A stretch of 64,000 bases of DNA, taken from Gavia stellata. Its lineage: Eukaryota; Chordata; Aves; Gaviiformes; Gaviidae. The first letter of the stretch is position 1. Each line of letters starts with the position of its first letter. The position numbers and the translations under genes are program-made. The notes under the pieces were generated by a model. The model saw only the letters and a program-made list of their open reading frames with translations. It did no database searches and had not been told where the DNA came from. Positions 1-13,300 of the stretch are shown in pieces. The DNA lies in the NCBI RefSeq assembly GCF_030936135.1, contig NC_082603.1:35010329-35074328 (forward strand), written 5' to 3'.

Positions 1-558
1 CCGTCAATCCGGACGTTGGTCCTGCTGCCCTTCCCAAGGGGCTGGGCAGCAATTCAAGGAGCACGACCAAGCCCGAGGAGGCAATATTACTAGCGTAGCC
101 AACACCCTACCCCTGCTAGCTGAAAACAAATTCGGTTTCTTTTCTGCCTTAAGTAAAAGGAATCCAATTTCTCCTACCTTCTTTTTTTTATAACGTCCCT
201 ACACGCTCGCCCTCCTTGCAGACGCAGCATTCGGCCAGCCGAAGGACGGAACAAAATCACACAATTAACGCGATGTGCCCAAAACTGGAAACTCCTCCCT
301 GCCCTGCGCTGCCTATTTTGCTTTGGTTCTCCTACAAGTCCATAAAGCACCTGAGGGCACTGCTGGTCAGCGGCCACAAGAATTAGATTTATTCAGATTT
401 GTTGGGCTGAAACGTAAATGTCGTGTGCTGAGATGGGGGAAAAATGTACTGTGGGCACACACGCGCGCGCACACTCCCTTGTTTTATCACCTTACAGCTG
501 GAAGGGGGAAAAAAACGGGGAAAAAAAAAAAGAGGGGTGAAGGAGGATGTGCTCTCAC
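1..558 (-). other. GNG12: GNG12 intron downstream of the first coding exon (partial)
   Basis: This is intron sequence to the left of the GNG12 coding exon; the next exon lies outside the window. The donor is GTGAGA, read on the minus strand from 558. The stretch holds a short alternating CA/CG tract near 461-476 and a purine run near 505-540. I see no gene in it; the open frames on both strands are short and have no recognisable domain. Confidence 0.75.
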
Positions 559-654
559 CTTTATTCTTTCTATTGAGGCTTCTATTCTTAACTGCTGGAC
601 AGTCCTTCGGGCCTGGGCTATGTTGTTGGTTGTGCTCGCTGTTTTGCCAGACAT
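559..654 (-). CDS. GNG12: G-protein gamma-12 subunit, first coding exon (32 codons)
   Basis: This exon encodes the N-terminal 32 residues of the heterotrimeric G-protein gamma-12 subunit, which forms an obligate dimer with G-beta at the inner face of the plasma membrane. Reading from the ATG at 654, the peptide begins MSGKTASTTNNIAQARRTVQ and continues to IERIK. Apart from a few substitutions and one extra Thr it matches the start of mammalian GNG12, including the helix that makes the N-terminal coiled coil with G-beta. The exon ends AAG|GTGAGA at 559/558, a good donor at the same codon boundary as in mammals. The mRNA exon probably starts at 675, after a pyrimidine tract and TGCAG, leaving 21 nt of 5' UTR here. 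The remaining roughly 40 codons, with the CaaX prenylation signal, are beyond the left edge. Identity is supported both by sequence and by the neighbouring DIRAS3 and WLS. Confidence 0.95.
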
Positions 655-675
655 TTTCAGTGAAGCGATGAAGCT
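655..675 (-). other. GNG12: GNG12 exon, 5' UTR part and splice acceptor
   Basis: On the minus strand a pyrimidine-rich tract ending TTTCAATGCAG (AG at 677-676) is followed by 21 nt that run into the GNG12 start codon. This is the most convincing acceptor close to the coding exon and implies at least one noncoding exon further right. The boundary is inferred from sequence alone. Confidence 0.7.
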
Positions 676-879
676 CTGCATTGAAAGACAGCGGGTTAGT
701 TTTCCAGAAGGCGGCACAGCACGTTAAACTGCTTTTTACAGACAGGCGACCGCGACACGCTGCAAAAAGTGCTTTTTTTAATTTATTATTTCACGCAACG
801 GGAGCGGTCAGCTGAGAAGCAGCTCGGCCAGCGACGCTCTGAAAGCAAAACACGCTCCGGAAAACAAAATGCACTGAGC

Positions 880-1300
880 TCTTGTGCATCCTTCTGCTTC
901 GCTCTTCCCTGTGCTAATGGGCGATACGGGTTTACCGACTCGCGCTCTTCCCGAGCCGGAGGGCGGCCAGCACCGCACCGCGCCACACCGCGCACCCATC
1001 CCAGCGCAGCGTGGTCGGTCTCTGCGTCCGCTGCTGCGGGACGGATCCTGCCGGGGAGGGCCGGGAGGGAGGAGAGCTGCCGCCCGCCTGCCCGAGCGCT
1101 GGGGATGAAGAGCGTCCCCTCCTCTCCCTCTCGCAGACAGAGGAGGGTTTCACGGCCGGTTACTGCCCGGCCGCGGAGCCCGCTGCAGCGAGGAGGACGG
1201 GCAGAGGTGTGGGTGCGTCGGCCGTGCCAGCCCGGCCTCTCCGCTTCCTTGCGCCCGCTCCGGCCGGGGCGCGTTGCAAGCCTGCAGCAGCCCCGCAGCA
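880..1300. promoter_or_regulatory. CpG island just upstream of the GNG12 coding exon
   Basis: Counting by hand, 901-1260 contains about 44 CpG dinucleotides in 360 bp, far above the surrounding sequence, with GC-rich blocks. It sits 200-600 bp upstream (to the right) of the GNG12 coding exon at 559-675. It could be an internal or alternative promoter that starts transcripts close to the coding exon. No TATA element is seen. Alternatively it is only an unmethylated patch in a generally CpG-rich intron. Confidence 0.5.
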
Positions 1301-4300
1301 GCTTTACAACACATCAGAGGGAAAGGAAAACCAAAAGGTGAAGTTCAGAGATGCGCTCCCAGCTGCTGCCTGCTCCCACATGGCCGCGTACGGGAAAAAT
1401 ACCCGAGCGGCTCCAGCACTTTCCTTCTCTGGGTGAGAATGCCAAACGTCCATCCCAACGCGGGGCCGGTGTTCGGCTGGTGTCCAGCGAGAAGGGAGGA
1501 CGCTCTCCGCTGGGCTCAGCCAGCCGGTCCGGCAGCGATCCGAGCACAGCTTTTGCAGCTTGACCCCCCCATTTGCAGCTCCCCGCCAGATGCCCACAAG
1601 CAGCGTGAGGGCGGCACGTCCCGCTGGCTGACGGGGGAGCCCAGCCCCTGCCAGGATGGCAGGCGCTTCCCTGCAAGCCGGACCAAGGAAGAAGACGTGC
1701 CCCTGGCCCCACCGAAGAGCAAGGGGGGAAGCAGGATCATACGCGTGTGACCGTACCCAGACAAGGAAGACCGCCCGCCTGCCAGCTCCGACTCAAGGCC
1801 AGGTCCGAGAGGACACGCGGCACCGGTAAACAATTCAGGGTCACTTCAGCTGGTGCTGGCACTGCTGCCCCTGAGCAGCTTTACTGCAGGCGCTCTGCAA
1901 CAAAGACCCGAACAAGGTTCCTTCGTCACGTCCACGAAAGCACGCCTAGTTGCAGGCTGTAACTCCTGCCTGCTCCACCAGCACTTACGCCGCTCGGGAT
2001 TTGGAGCTCTTAACCTCACGGCGGTCCCAGAAAACCTCAGTGTCTTCAGCTGTAGGTAACTCACATGGCACGCTCCAGCCTGCCGTACTGGACCACCGCA
2101 AGCCGTCCCTTTGCCCGTGCCACGCTGAAGGCCGCCCTGCCCCATCTCCCTGCAGCACCCTTCCTCCCACGTGCCCCCGGCACCCCCGGCCGTTTCGCAT
2201 CCCGCGTAGCCACCCAACGGCTGCTGCTGGAAGGAAACTACCCATGCAGGGAGCAACAGGAGCAGGGAAGGGCTGAGGACTGTGCAGCATCGCGTTCAAA
2301 AGAATATCCCTACGGGCATCACAGCAGCAAAGAGCTTATTGCTAAATTATTCAGGTACCCAGGAGTTCAAAGAGCAGCTGGTTTGGAAGAGTCCTGCCCT
2401 ATGAAACTGTCCTTCCTGTGCCAACCCTCACGCACAATCTCTAGCAGGACTGTGCCCAAACCCTGCCGTTTGCTTGCCGCAGATCCAGGAGAATACCTGG
2501 CTCCGTGGCGCTGTGCTTAAATCATTTATTGCATTACAGGGACTCGAGTCCAACGGAGCTACACATGACCTTTCCAAACGCCGCATACAGCGTTTCCTTG
2601 CAGGCTTCAGGTTTCTCACGCCTTGGCCTGGGTAGCAGTGCTGGTTTTCCAGCCAGCGCTCCTGCCTGCCCAGCGAGCTGGGAACAGCGTCGTTTTGCAC
2701 CGAGTCCCCGTTCTGGCACATGCCGGCATTTCTAGGCTGCTCAGCAGGGCCCAGATACTTAAAATTTTTCTCTCCCTCTGCGGGAACCAGCCCTGGGTTT
2801 GACGTTCACCTGCAACACAGCCTGCGCTGACGGACGGCACCCACGGTAGATGTGGGATGCCCACAAAGCGCTGACGTACACCCCCCAGCTCTCCTCCGAC
2901 GGCAGCGCAGGCACCCGTGGGTGCTCGCTGCTGGCTGGGAACCGTGCTGAGCCAGCAGTGAGCACCCTCAGGGTTTTCCGTTGGGAGCAATCCACTGACC
3001 CACGCTCCTGCGGCACCGAGCACGCTCAGCTTCCTCTGCAGCCCCGCGATCTAGCGGCGAGAAGTCCTGCAAGTAGCGTGCTAACTGGTATTCCATGCTT
3101 TACAGCTCACAGCCGCCTTCTGCCGCTCTTCCAACACCCCCGCGGTGAATCGCAAACGCAGCAACCTGCTGGTTTTCCCAGCTACGTCCGCACCAGTACC
3201 GGTGAATCCCAGCGAGAGCAGGATCGGGCCGCACGCGGCGTTGCAGAGCGGAGCGAACGCCGGCAGCGCTCGGCGGCCGAGCTGCAATGAGAGCGGTGGG
3301 ACGTGGGGGGACCTTCCTCGCGGCGGCTTTGGGCAGAGCAATTGCCAGGCGGCAGGTAACGCCTCCTGCTCGCGCGCAGGTAGGAGGGACACTCATAACT
3401 GATATTAGGTATTGCTAAAAACTTATTCCTGAAACAAACATTAAGAACGTACTCACGAATCATCTCCAGCCTGCGTGAATCTGAGCGGCCGTGTAACAGC
3501 CCCCTGTTCAGCTCACCGGCCGACCTTCCCAGTAACGCTTCGCATCCAGGAGCCGGAGACAAGCGTGAAACCCAGAACCAGCTTAAATGCTGCAGAGACT
3601 CCAAGTGAGCGACTTCAGGGCAAATGGCAGAAGGTCTTTTGTAATTTCAGAACCTTTAAACGTGTGCCAGTGCAGAGATCACAGCTCCGAGCAAGCGCCC
3701 TGCAGCAGGCGAGGCACCGGCCGTGCCGGGGACATGCTGCATCCGAAGCGTCTGCCTTCCACTCCTCTAAACATTTCCACCCGGGGTTTCTGCACGCAGC
3801 TACGAGTAAAGCTGCAGCAAAGTTAGGGAAATTTGAGCAGAGCAGACGCCGTGACACGGAGGCCGGGGAAGCCGGGCTGGCAGCACACGCTGCCGGCTGA
3901 CTCACGCCGGGGGTGCAGGAGGACAGCTTGTAAAACTGCGGTTGCTTCACCTCCGCAACAGGCGGGTCAGCAACGCGAGCCTCGCTCCGTGGCAGCCATC
4001 CACCGCCCCAGCTCCCCACAAGGCCCTCATCGCCCCCAAATTTCCCGCTGCGCTCCAGAGAGGTCACCTACGGACTGAGCTGCGCGTGATTCACCGCTTA
4101 CCACCCACGGAAGGCGATTAATGCAATATTAAAAAAAGCCAAAAGGATTTTTCCTCTGGGAAGCAGCGCTCCCTCTATGGCACTGTCTTAACCGAAGAGG
4201 CCGGCACACATCCTCACTCGGCACCTACCGCCCCGCTGCTCCACGGTGCTGCCTCCAGAGCGGCACGAAGGACACGAGTCAGGACCGTCTGCGCGAAAGC

Positions 4301-5127
4301 AGCTCATCCTGCGAACCTCTTCCAGCCCTCATTTAATCCGCACGCGACGAGGCAGGAGGTGACAACGCCAAACCGTGAGGCAGCACGGGGCAGCTGAGAC
4401 ATGGCCGTGACCGTACGGGGCCGGGCAGCACCGGGAGCACCGGGCATGAGCGAGCCCATGCACCCCGCTCCCAGGAACGGGCACTGGTTTTGCTGCAGCG
4501 GGGCCGCCTTCTCCCAGTAGCCACTGGCTACTTGCTGGGCACGGCCACGGGTACGGACTTTTGGGAGCGGTGCTTGCTCTAGGGAGGCGTGAAGTCTTTG
4601 CATGCTTTGGCTGCGAGGAGGAGAGTCAGAGACGCATGGGTGTCTGAAATACCCTCCGTGTCGACACGACGACACAAACTCTCAGTTACTAACCCAGATC
4701 CACCATGTTACAGCCGAGTTACTGCTAATCACGGAGCTGCAACATCCCCCAGCGAGCACACAGGGCACGCGTCCTGAATTACTAATATTTGTAGCATCCA
4801 AACATTAAAATGCGTTTTGATGGTGCATTTAGTGATTCAATCTGCAAATTACTTGAGAGAAGAAGGAGTGCTAACTGACACCGCATAAACACATTTGTCT
4901 AGCAACAGTCGTAAATCTCTTTGTAAAGGTTGAACACTCAGACCTTTTGCTGTACTGCGGGAAAGGGCTTGGAGCTACTTGGAGCATGTTTCTCATGGTA
5001 AGTGATGATAAGAGGCGTACGTTGAATGCATGTCATATTATTTGTAAAACACAAAGTGAAAACTCTCTGGAATTCAAGGCAAAGGCCGCGGTGCATTAAC
5101 CACCTCCGACATAAGCCCTGTAGTGCT

Positions 5128-5226
5128 GTGGCACTGCAGGACATGGTTTAGTGGGCATGGTGGGGTTGGGTTGGTGGTTGGACTTGGTGATCTGACAGGT
5201 CTTTTCCAACCTTAGTGATTCTGTGA
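5128..5226 (+). mobile_element. CR1 LINE, short 3' end fragment
   Basis: About 100 bp match the extreme 3' end of the other CR1 copies in the window: GTGGCACTGC, GGACATGGTTTAGTGGGCAT, the TTGGTGGTTGGACT segment, and the terminal GTGATTCTGTGA. It is heavily 5'-truncated and noncoding. Confidence 0.93.
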
Positions 5227-8200
5227 CACAGACAAGATCTTTTCCAGTTCGAGTCAGCGATGGCCAACTCAAGAAGCCAGGGAGGCTTATGCCACGCCGG
5301 GCAACGCTGGAACGCATGGTGGGCTTCACCACAAACACAAAAGCAGACTTTTATAAAATCAGGAGAATTACCTCCCACCCCAAGGAGCGGGCCATGTTTT
5401 TGCTGATGTGAATTGGCAGGGTCAGGACCACATCCAGGGCTGGGTGCCACGGAGCGGGGGACACGATGACCGCGGGGGAGCCCCCACCTCCTCCTGCGCT
5501 GCCGCGGGTCCCGCCGGCCCCGGGAGCAGGGGCTGCTTTGCAGCCGACCTGCACGCGGACCCTGACCTCTACCAGCCGCTCACCGGAGGCAGCGAGAAGG
5601 ACCGAGCTGGAGCTCCCGCGACTCTCGACGGCAGCACCCGAGCCGGGACACGTGTAAGGTCTGCTAGTAAACCCGCCCCGTGATTTTGCGATGCTGTCAC
5701 CAGACCGATGGAGCCGGGAGACCTGCACGTCTTGGCACACCGGGATCGCCCGAAGAGCTGCAGCCTCCGATCCAACGGGTAACGCAAGCAGGCTGCGCAC
5801 CATCTGCTCATTTAAAACAGCATTTAGAAACATCATAGGAGTCGTCTTTTACTAGGCTTTTGGGGCATTTAACCTGATAATTTGAGGAATTTAATTACTG
5901 CAAAGCTAATTGTTAAGCTAGAGTTCCTAGAAAGGAAGTTTAAAAGGACACAGATTTTGCGGGTTTTATTCAACGCTTCCTGCCTTTGCTGGCGTGCCAC
6001 GAGAAGTGGGCAGAGGACGCCCGCTCTGCTGCCTTCCAACACACACAAATAGCACCTGGACCCTGTTCCGCTCAAAGCCACTAATACGTTCGAGCCCAAA
6101 TTTTGAGACTCCTTCCCACTGAAAGCAATTGATTGCAACGGGGCAATACCAGACCGGGGGCTTTGCCGGATCGGGCTTTCCTTGCCTAATCCTGGCACTC
6201 GCTTAGGCTGCAGAGTCCGACTGGACTCCCCCAGGGCTGCTCGCCGCGGTGACTCCCACCCCAGCACCCAACGCGGGGTTGCAGACCGCGCTCCCAGGCA
6301 GGCAACGCCATGCCTAGGTGCCCGAAGCAAGGCACAGCTCGCCGAGAACATCAGCAACCCTTCCCCGGGCCCAAGGAGAGGTGCTGATGCCGTGTCCGGA
6401 GGATGTTCTTGCGACGGGACTGTAATTCCTGTAAGAAGTCCTCCTGCCCCATCAGCAGCGGAGGAAAAGGACCCTGCTCCTGATTGAGAGCGAGTCCGCA
6501 GACAGCAAGTGGGAGACATGCAAATACAAAACAGCATCTTGGCTACGTGGAATTGAAATGGTGGAAGAGGAATTGAAAAGGAATTTCTCATGGTTGGGTA
6601 GTACTCTTAAGAAACGATGATAGATACAAGACTGTTGGCTACTTCGGGAGATTTACTCTGCAAAGAATACAGTGAGAAATCAGAAGACGCTACCTTTTGG
6701 GGGTTTGGGGTTTGATCAGAATAAACCCACAGGATCAGAGCGCTGCGTTCACCCCGCTCTCCCTGCCTCCTCACCACCAGCATCAGAGGGCATCTGGCCA
6801 GAACCTCGGCAGGACCCTGGCACCGAGGCGGCCGACTGACTCGTGAAACGGGCACGGGTGAATGAACCCAACAGCCCCGCTGCAGCGCGGGTATTGCCCA
6901 GAAGGACCCGCAGAAGACGGACGCAGCTGCAAAAGCTTCCCCATAGCTGACAGGCTCACGCGTTCGTGAAAAATGAGACTTCCAACCAAGAACCTCCACC
7001 ACGCGCTGTTGGAGCCGATAAATGCAGCTGCCGAGTTTGATAGTGAACGCTGCTGGTGCGTGGCAAACTGTCCGTGAGTGCTTTAAAATAATCATTGCCG
7101 GAATAACAAGGAGTGGTTTCACATGGATACAAAAGAAACACGGATCCGCTACAAACCGAGCCCAAACTCCCGTTCCAGACCCTGCAGTTTTCACTTATTA
7201 CAGCGAAAAACTACAGTGTGGAAAAGAAAAACCCAAAGCAATTTATTTTTATAAAGCAATGCACGCATCGCCGAGAAGTCAGTTAGTTCAACATTCGCTG
7301 ATCCCTCTAATTTTAGTGCTAATTTTTTTTTTTTAAGACATAAGGTTATAAAACAACTACTGCAGAATTAAAAGATAAACCGTTCTCCTCTCGTTTGGCT
7401 GGGGCAAGCCTCGGCTGTCTTTGCTCAGCCTTCCCTTCCCCAATCCCAAGCCACAGCCCCAAAACCCCTTTTGCCGCTGCAGAGGTTGGAGTTTCTCTGG
7501 AGTCCCTTCGCATCCCACATGAATGACCTCATTAGGAAAGTTTCAGCGCTTATTTTCCCAGCTGGTTAGCTTTGTTAATAAATTAGATGTTTTAAAAAAA
7601 AACCCCAACAAACCCAAACCATAACATTTGAAAATGAAATTGCTGTGTTTCCTCATCTTCAAACAAACATCAGCAGCATTATTTTAATAGCCCTCCTAAG
7701 ATTACTAAATCTCTTCTACAGAGAGATTTACAGACAACTAGGTCATCACCCAATAATACTGTTTTCCCTCCGAGTTCCTGGCAACCTACCCTATTAACGA
7801 AGCTGCTGAGGCCATCTCGAGCCGCAGGATTTCTCGTAGGGTACACTTGGTTTCAGACAACAGCGACAAACTGCGTAAAACTCTGCAGATCTGCATCGGG
7901 GGCGTACGCGGTTCCGCAGAACTTGGGATTCGGTGCCCTCGGAGCCCGGGGCAGGGCTTTCTGGGACTGGGCTGTCTCCCAGCAGAATTAAGTCACTCTC
8001 TAAAGAAAAGACCGCTCACTCAGGAAGAGCACCGCTCCGATTTCTGGGAAACAAGCCTTCACGCTCAATGGGCAGCCCCCAACCAAAAGCAAAGACACTC
8101 CGAGAGCCAAACTCACCCCATCGCTTTTCTCAGCGGGATCTCTCGTGTCCCCCAGCACTCACAGTCACAACTCTTCATTCTCTATTAAACGGACCAAAAC

Positions 8201-9061
8201 CAAAGGATCAAAACCAAAGTTCCAACAAGTTTTTCAGTTGACCACCCGCGACAAAACACGGCTGGTGTGATCTCGTGCTGTTCTAGGCAGGAGGCGAGCC
8301 GGGCGTCCCCTGTGCCCGCTGCCGTAGGGACACACCGCGAGTGACAACCCTGGTGCCCCGCAAGCGATAACGCTGAAGGAGGGCTTGCCGGACCTGAGGT
8401 TGACGACGACAGAGATCCCCCAGCCCCAGAGCAGCTGCGGGCACGGCCGCAAATCTCACTCGTCTCCAACTCACAACCTAAGAAGAGACAAAATAATCAG
8501 TCCCACCGACAGCCTTCTCTGGCCATCGTGCCCGAGGAAAAGCCTTTTTGCAGAAAGTGCTCTGAAACCGTGAACAGCTACGCTTGAAAAGAGACAGGGT
8601 ATGTTTTTTCCAGCTGCGCTGGTTGGTCTAATAAAACAAGCATGCTTTCGTGCCCATGCTTCACGTCAGCTAGTGAGGGGCTCCCAGGTTTGTCTGCCTT
8701 CTCCAGCTACGCCTCCCCACACCCTGCCCTTCGGTCCCCCCAGCTGCAAGGCCACTGCCGCAGCACCGCGTTTGAGCGAGCCGGGATGATCTTTATTATC
8801 AGTCCCAAGCACATTGTGCAGCTTTGACTTTCCCCTTCTTAATATAAGGGGACTGCAGGAGCAGAAGGATGCGGTGAGACGGACGACTGGAAGAACAGCT
8901 TCCATCGCAGCAGCCATTAACCCGGCCGGGACCGCTCACCTTCTGGCAGAGAGGACCGAAATCCAGCCCACAAAACACCACGGCACACACAACCCTGCGC
9001 TCACGGTCACCTTTTTCCTTGCTCATCCCCACCCCTGCTCTGTTTGAAAAGCTGTCAGAAC

Positions 9062-9610
9062 GGAGGTGATCATGCCCTGTACTCGGTGCTGGTGAGGCTG
9101 CACCTCAAATGCTGTGTTCAGTGTTGGGCCCCTCGCTACAAGAAGGACATTGAGGTGCTGGAGCGTGTCCAGAGAAGGGCGACGGAGCTGGTGAGGGGTC
9201 TGGAGCACAAGTCTGATGAGGAGCGGCTGAGGGAGCTGGGGTTGTTCAGTCTGGAGAAGAGGAGGCTGAGGGGAGACCTCATCGCTCTCTGCAACTCCCT
9301 GAAAGGGGGTTGTGGGGAGGTGGGTGCTGGTCTCTTCTCCCAAGTGACAAGTGATAGGACAAGGGGAAATGGCCTCAAGTTGTGCCAGGGGAGGTTTAGA
9401 TTGGATATTAGGAGAAATGTCTTTCCTGAGAGAGCAGTGAAGCACTGGAAGAGGCTGCCCAGGGAGGTGGTGGAGTCCCCATCCCTGGAGGTGTTCAAGG
9501 AAGGTGTGGACGTGGCACTGCGGGACATGGTTTAGTGGGCATGGTGGGGTTGGGTTGGTGGTTGGACTCGATGGTCTTACGGGTCTTTTCCAACCTTAGT
9601 GATTCTGTGA
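9062..9610 (+). mobile_element. CR1 LINE 3' fragment with end of ORF2
   Basis: This is a sense-strand CR1 copy of about 550 bp. It begins inside the reverse-transcriptase ORF and ends with the family's 3' UTR and GATTCTGTGA. The frame to about 9535 encodes the familiar CR1 C-terminal peptide with segments such as [27 protein letters not shown] and [20 protein letters not shown], followed by the stop after DMV. Truncation at the 5' end is typical of target-primed insertion. It is not a host gene. Confidence 0.96.
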
Positions 9611-10324
9611 AGTGAAAAGAATGATTAAGGGAAAAGCACTAATAACAACGGGAGGGAGGAAGGCTGCCTGCCCTCTCCGGGTACTGCGGGCTTGCAGAGG
9701 CACATGCTGGGCTAGGGCTCTGTAATTAACAGCAGACTCAGCAAACGCATGGAGCAAATATGCCAGTGGGAAGGCTTAGCTCATCCTTTGGGGAAAATAC
9801 CTTTTTGCACAGAAAACCGAGGACATAAGTTTGTTTAAAAGAGGAAGATGCTCACCAGCCGCACTTTGCCAGGCAAAGGTTCAACCGCTAAGAGCAAAAC
9901 ACACAAAACTTCCAGCGCACTTCACGCAGGCCATACACCTGCATTTTTTTTCTCTTTCTTATAAATAACAACCGAAACACCTACAAACAGGTGGAGCTGT
10001 CCCTCTTCCCTAGAAAAACCCCATTTTTCAAGGCCTTGCCCTATTTCTTCCCGCAGCTTTTAGGTAACGAGGCTACAATGCAGCAGGCCCTCAGAAGAGC
10101 GGCCTCGGCAGGTACGTGGCTGGGCATTGACCTGCAGCTCCAACCGGGATAATTAAACATAATTAAACACAAATCTATCTCCTTTTTTTTTTTTTTTTTC
10201 TCTTTTAGATCCAGGACTTACAAACCACCTGCTGAGTGAAATGTAATTAAATCACCACCGCTAAAGTACACCCGGGAATTGCTCGGCAGCTCTGCCTTGC
10301 CAACGGTTCCCCGTTCGCTCCCGT

Positions 10325-10332
10325 TATATAAA
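10325..10332 (+). promoter_or_regulatory. isolated TATA-box-like sequence
   Basis: TATATAAA lies in a GC-rich context (CCCGT before, GTCAGC after) on the plus strand. It is a good match to a TATA box, but no start site, exon or downstream gene can be identified, so it may be chance. Confidence 0.15.
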
Positions 10333-13300
10333 GTCAGCTCATACTGCAGCTCCGAACCCCAGCTAGCGGCGGAATGAAGGTCCAAAAGGGTATCTCGTTA
10401 CTACTTCTTTTGAAAGAAACAGCTTTTGAGTTGAATAACTCAAAACCGTAGATCGATAGAGCGGACTGAACAAAACACAAAACGAGAACACGGAAAATTA
10501 CGGCACCTAAAATCATACGAGATGCACGTGGCTTTAATGTGCCGTCAGCCCCTGGTTTTCCGGGGCGACAGCCCACAGCCGGGGGTCAGCGCGGATCTAA
10601 AGTTACAGCTAATCTGCAAATGCAAGTTTCTAAGGCATCTCCTTTTTCAAGCCACAGAAGCCGCGCTGCGGGCGCTAAGGGCTCCGCGAGGTGGAGTTGC
10701 CCTCAGCACGGGGGCTGCAGGGAGGCGGCGGCACAGCAGGCTTCAAATTCGGCAAGGGAACGGCGGGCAGAGGAAGGACACGAGCAGTTCCAAAACCAGA
10801 GAGGGATGCCAGCCCTCCCGGTGACGACCCTGTCCCCCCACAGCATTCTAGCGGAGGGGATCCCTCCTCGCCGAGGGCGTTGCACAGCACCCACCGCAAA
10901 CGGCCCTGCAGCAGCAGCAGCCTTTGCTCGGGGACCCCGCGGGGCAGAGGGAGCACCCCAGGGAGCTGCTGAATTGCTGCCAGCAGCTCCTCCAGCTCGG
11001 AAATGTTGCTGCCCGCTTGAGCCTGCTAGAAAAAAAAAAAAAAAGAAACAAACACCACCACAGAAATTATTTTGCTTTTCTTAAAAACACAGTAATAGGG
11101 AAAAAAGAAACAACCAAGCAGCCTGACATGGTCAAAGCCAGAAACCCCCAAGTGTTTCCTTTACTTTTCTGACAAAGAAACAATCCCCTTCGCTCATCCC
11201 TCGCAGGGATCCAAACCAGGGCTGTGACTACGAGCTCGGGCACACAGTGGTGCGGCTGCGAGCGCGGGGCTGTCCACGGCCGGGTAAGCAGCCACGAGCG
11301 TTTTATCAACAGGAGAGGCGCAGGCTCGCGCCTGGGCTTGGAACCACGACCGAGGGGTCGCCTACAGCAGAGGAAGAGCAGACCAACGCGGGGACGGCGA
11401 GAGGCAAGCTCCCTCTGCCTCCACGGGTGCTGGCCCCTTGCTTCCCAAACGGCGCAGGCTGTCAGGAGAGCGGAGCTCCTGCACGCTGACTGAACCCGGG
11501 GTGGCAAACGTTTCCTTACCCTGAGCTGGGTGGGCAGACAGACCCCTCACGCTGCCGAGCGCCCCGTGCAGCAGGGCACAGCGTGACCGGTGGTAGGACG
11601 GAGCTGCTCGAGGGCTGGGCCGCATCCAGCCCACGCTCCTCGCCTCTGCCCTGGGCTGGGTACCGAAGTTTCCCAGGGAGCTGCTGCCGGGGGAAGCACA
11701 TGCATCCCGAGGAACTGCTCAGCAGTGCTGGCTGGCATTCGGGCAGCGGTTCTGCTCCAAAAAACCACCATAACGTGGTACTGCGGGAGCTCGTGTTTAC
11801 GGTTCCAGTGATTCCACAACAAACGCTGCAGGTTTACAAGTGAAACCGTCCCCAGTCCTGCACCCTCCCCAGTCTTTGCTGAAACAGTTTTAAGCTGGAT
11901 CCATTTTGCATATCGCCACCACCACCGAGGACTCTGCCTGCCAAATTACACCAATGGCTCCCCCCTGCTTCACAGCACTGTCCGCAGAAACTTTTTGTGG
12001 TGTCCGTCCTTACCAACACCGTCCTCCCTGGCACCCTTTCACCCCCGCTGCCTTCAGCTGGGACTCTGCAAACAATTCGGTACCAACACGGCAACAAACC
12101 CCAAATCCAGCTGTCTCCTCTTACCTACTTATCACTCTCCAGACCTAGCAGGAGTAAAAAGCCAGGAGCTCACTCCTATCCCTGAAGTCAGCAATTTTGC
12201 TTCTGAAAATACAGAAAGTAGATTTGTTGGGCAGGAAGGTGGCATTTTTGTAGCTGCTTTTATGTGCTTACAAGTTTTGCTTTTGCTCTATAAACTCCTC
12301 CCTCCTCCCAAGGCTGAGTCGTGCCATCGCCCGGGGCACGGCTGGGACAGCACAGCGAACTGCCACCCCGGCTTTGTTGCCACCACTGGGCAGGGGTGCT
12401 CCTTCCTCGGTGGGGTGACCCCCTGATCAGGCAGTGCTTTGCAGCCCCACTGCCCCCGTGCAAAGACCCTGTCCCACTCCCGACGGAGGGCAGCACCTCC
12501 TCTCCCGCCTCGGCACTTGTACGGTGCAACTGCAGCTGGACCTTCAAAGGAGCCACCTGCCCCGCACCGCGCAGCCCGGCAGTGGTCTGCGTCGGGGGGA
12601 ACAGGCACTGCAGGAGGCAAGCCCCCCCTTCACCCCCAGCCTGGTTAAGCAGGACACCACGCACGGGCTGGGGAGGCTGGAAGGAGCAAGAAGGCAGCGA
12701 GAGGAAGAGGAGCTGCAAGCAGCGTGGAGAGGCACCAGCAGCTACAGTCAAAGTCAGTCCTCATGGGGAGCGGGGAAGAGGAGCCGCAACGGCCCCCGAA
12801 AAGGGTAGTTTAAGGAGGGGGTGATGCCGGAGCCCCTCTCTGGCACCTGGGATGACTGTGAGCTACGTGCACCACTTACTACGTGCACCAGGCGCAGCGG
12901 CAGGGCGTGGGGTGTTTCGGTGTGAGGTTTCCGCGGGTTCCCCGGGTTGTGCGAGTGCTTCTGCACGTGCCGCTTTCCCAGGCGCTTGTGTGGGAGCGTG
13001 AAGGCTGGCGGCTGGTTGGGACTTGAACGCTGGTTGTCGGTTTTCCTACAGGGCAGACATGGCTGCTCGGGAGCAGGTTTGTTGCGACTTGCAGAACCTA
13101 AAAACTCTCCGAGTCCAAGCCAAGAGGCCCGACGCTGGCATGAAAGGCCACAGCTGGGTGCAGAAATAAACAACTCTATTCTGAGGGGGCATCGTAGCAT
13201 AACCAGGTATGTCAGCGCACAGAAACACGGCTGCACGCAAGCGTCAAAAAGTCTCTGTCATCGTGGTATTTCATGGCCTTGGTTTTTTAAATGTTTAGGT

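Noticed and set aside
5869..6591. 240-codon minus-strand frame in the GNG12 intron
   Set aside because: No recognisable domain, many Ser/Arg/Gly codons from GC-rich intron DNA, and no supporting splice or start context.
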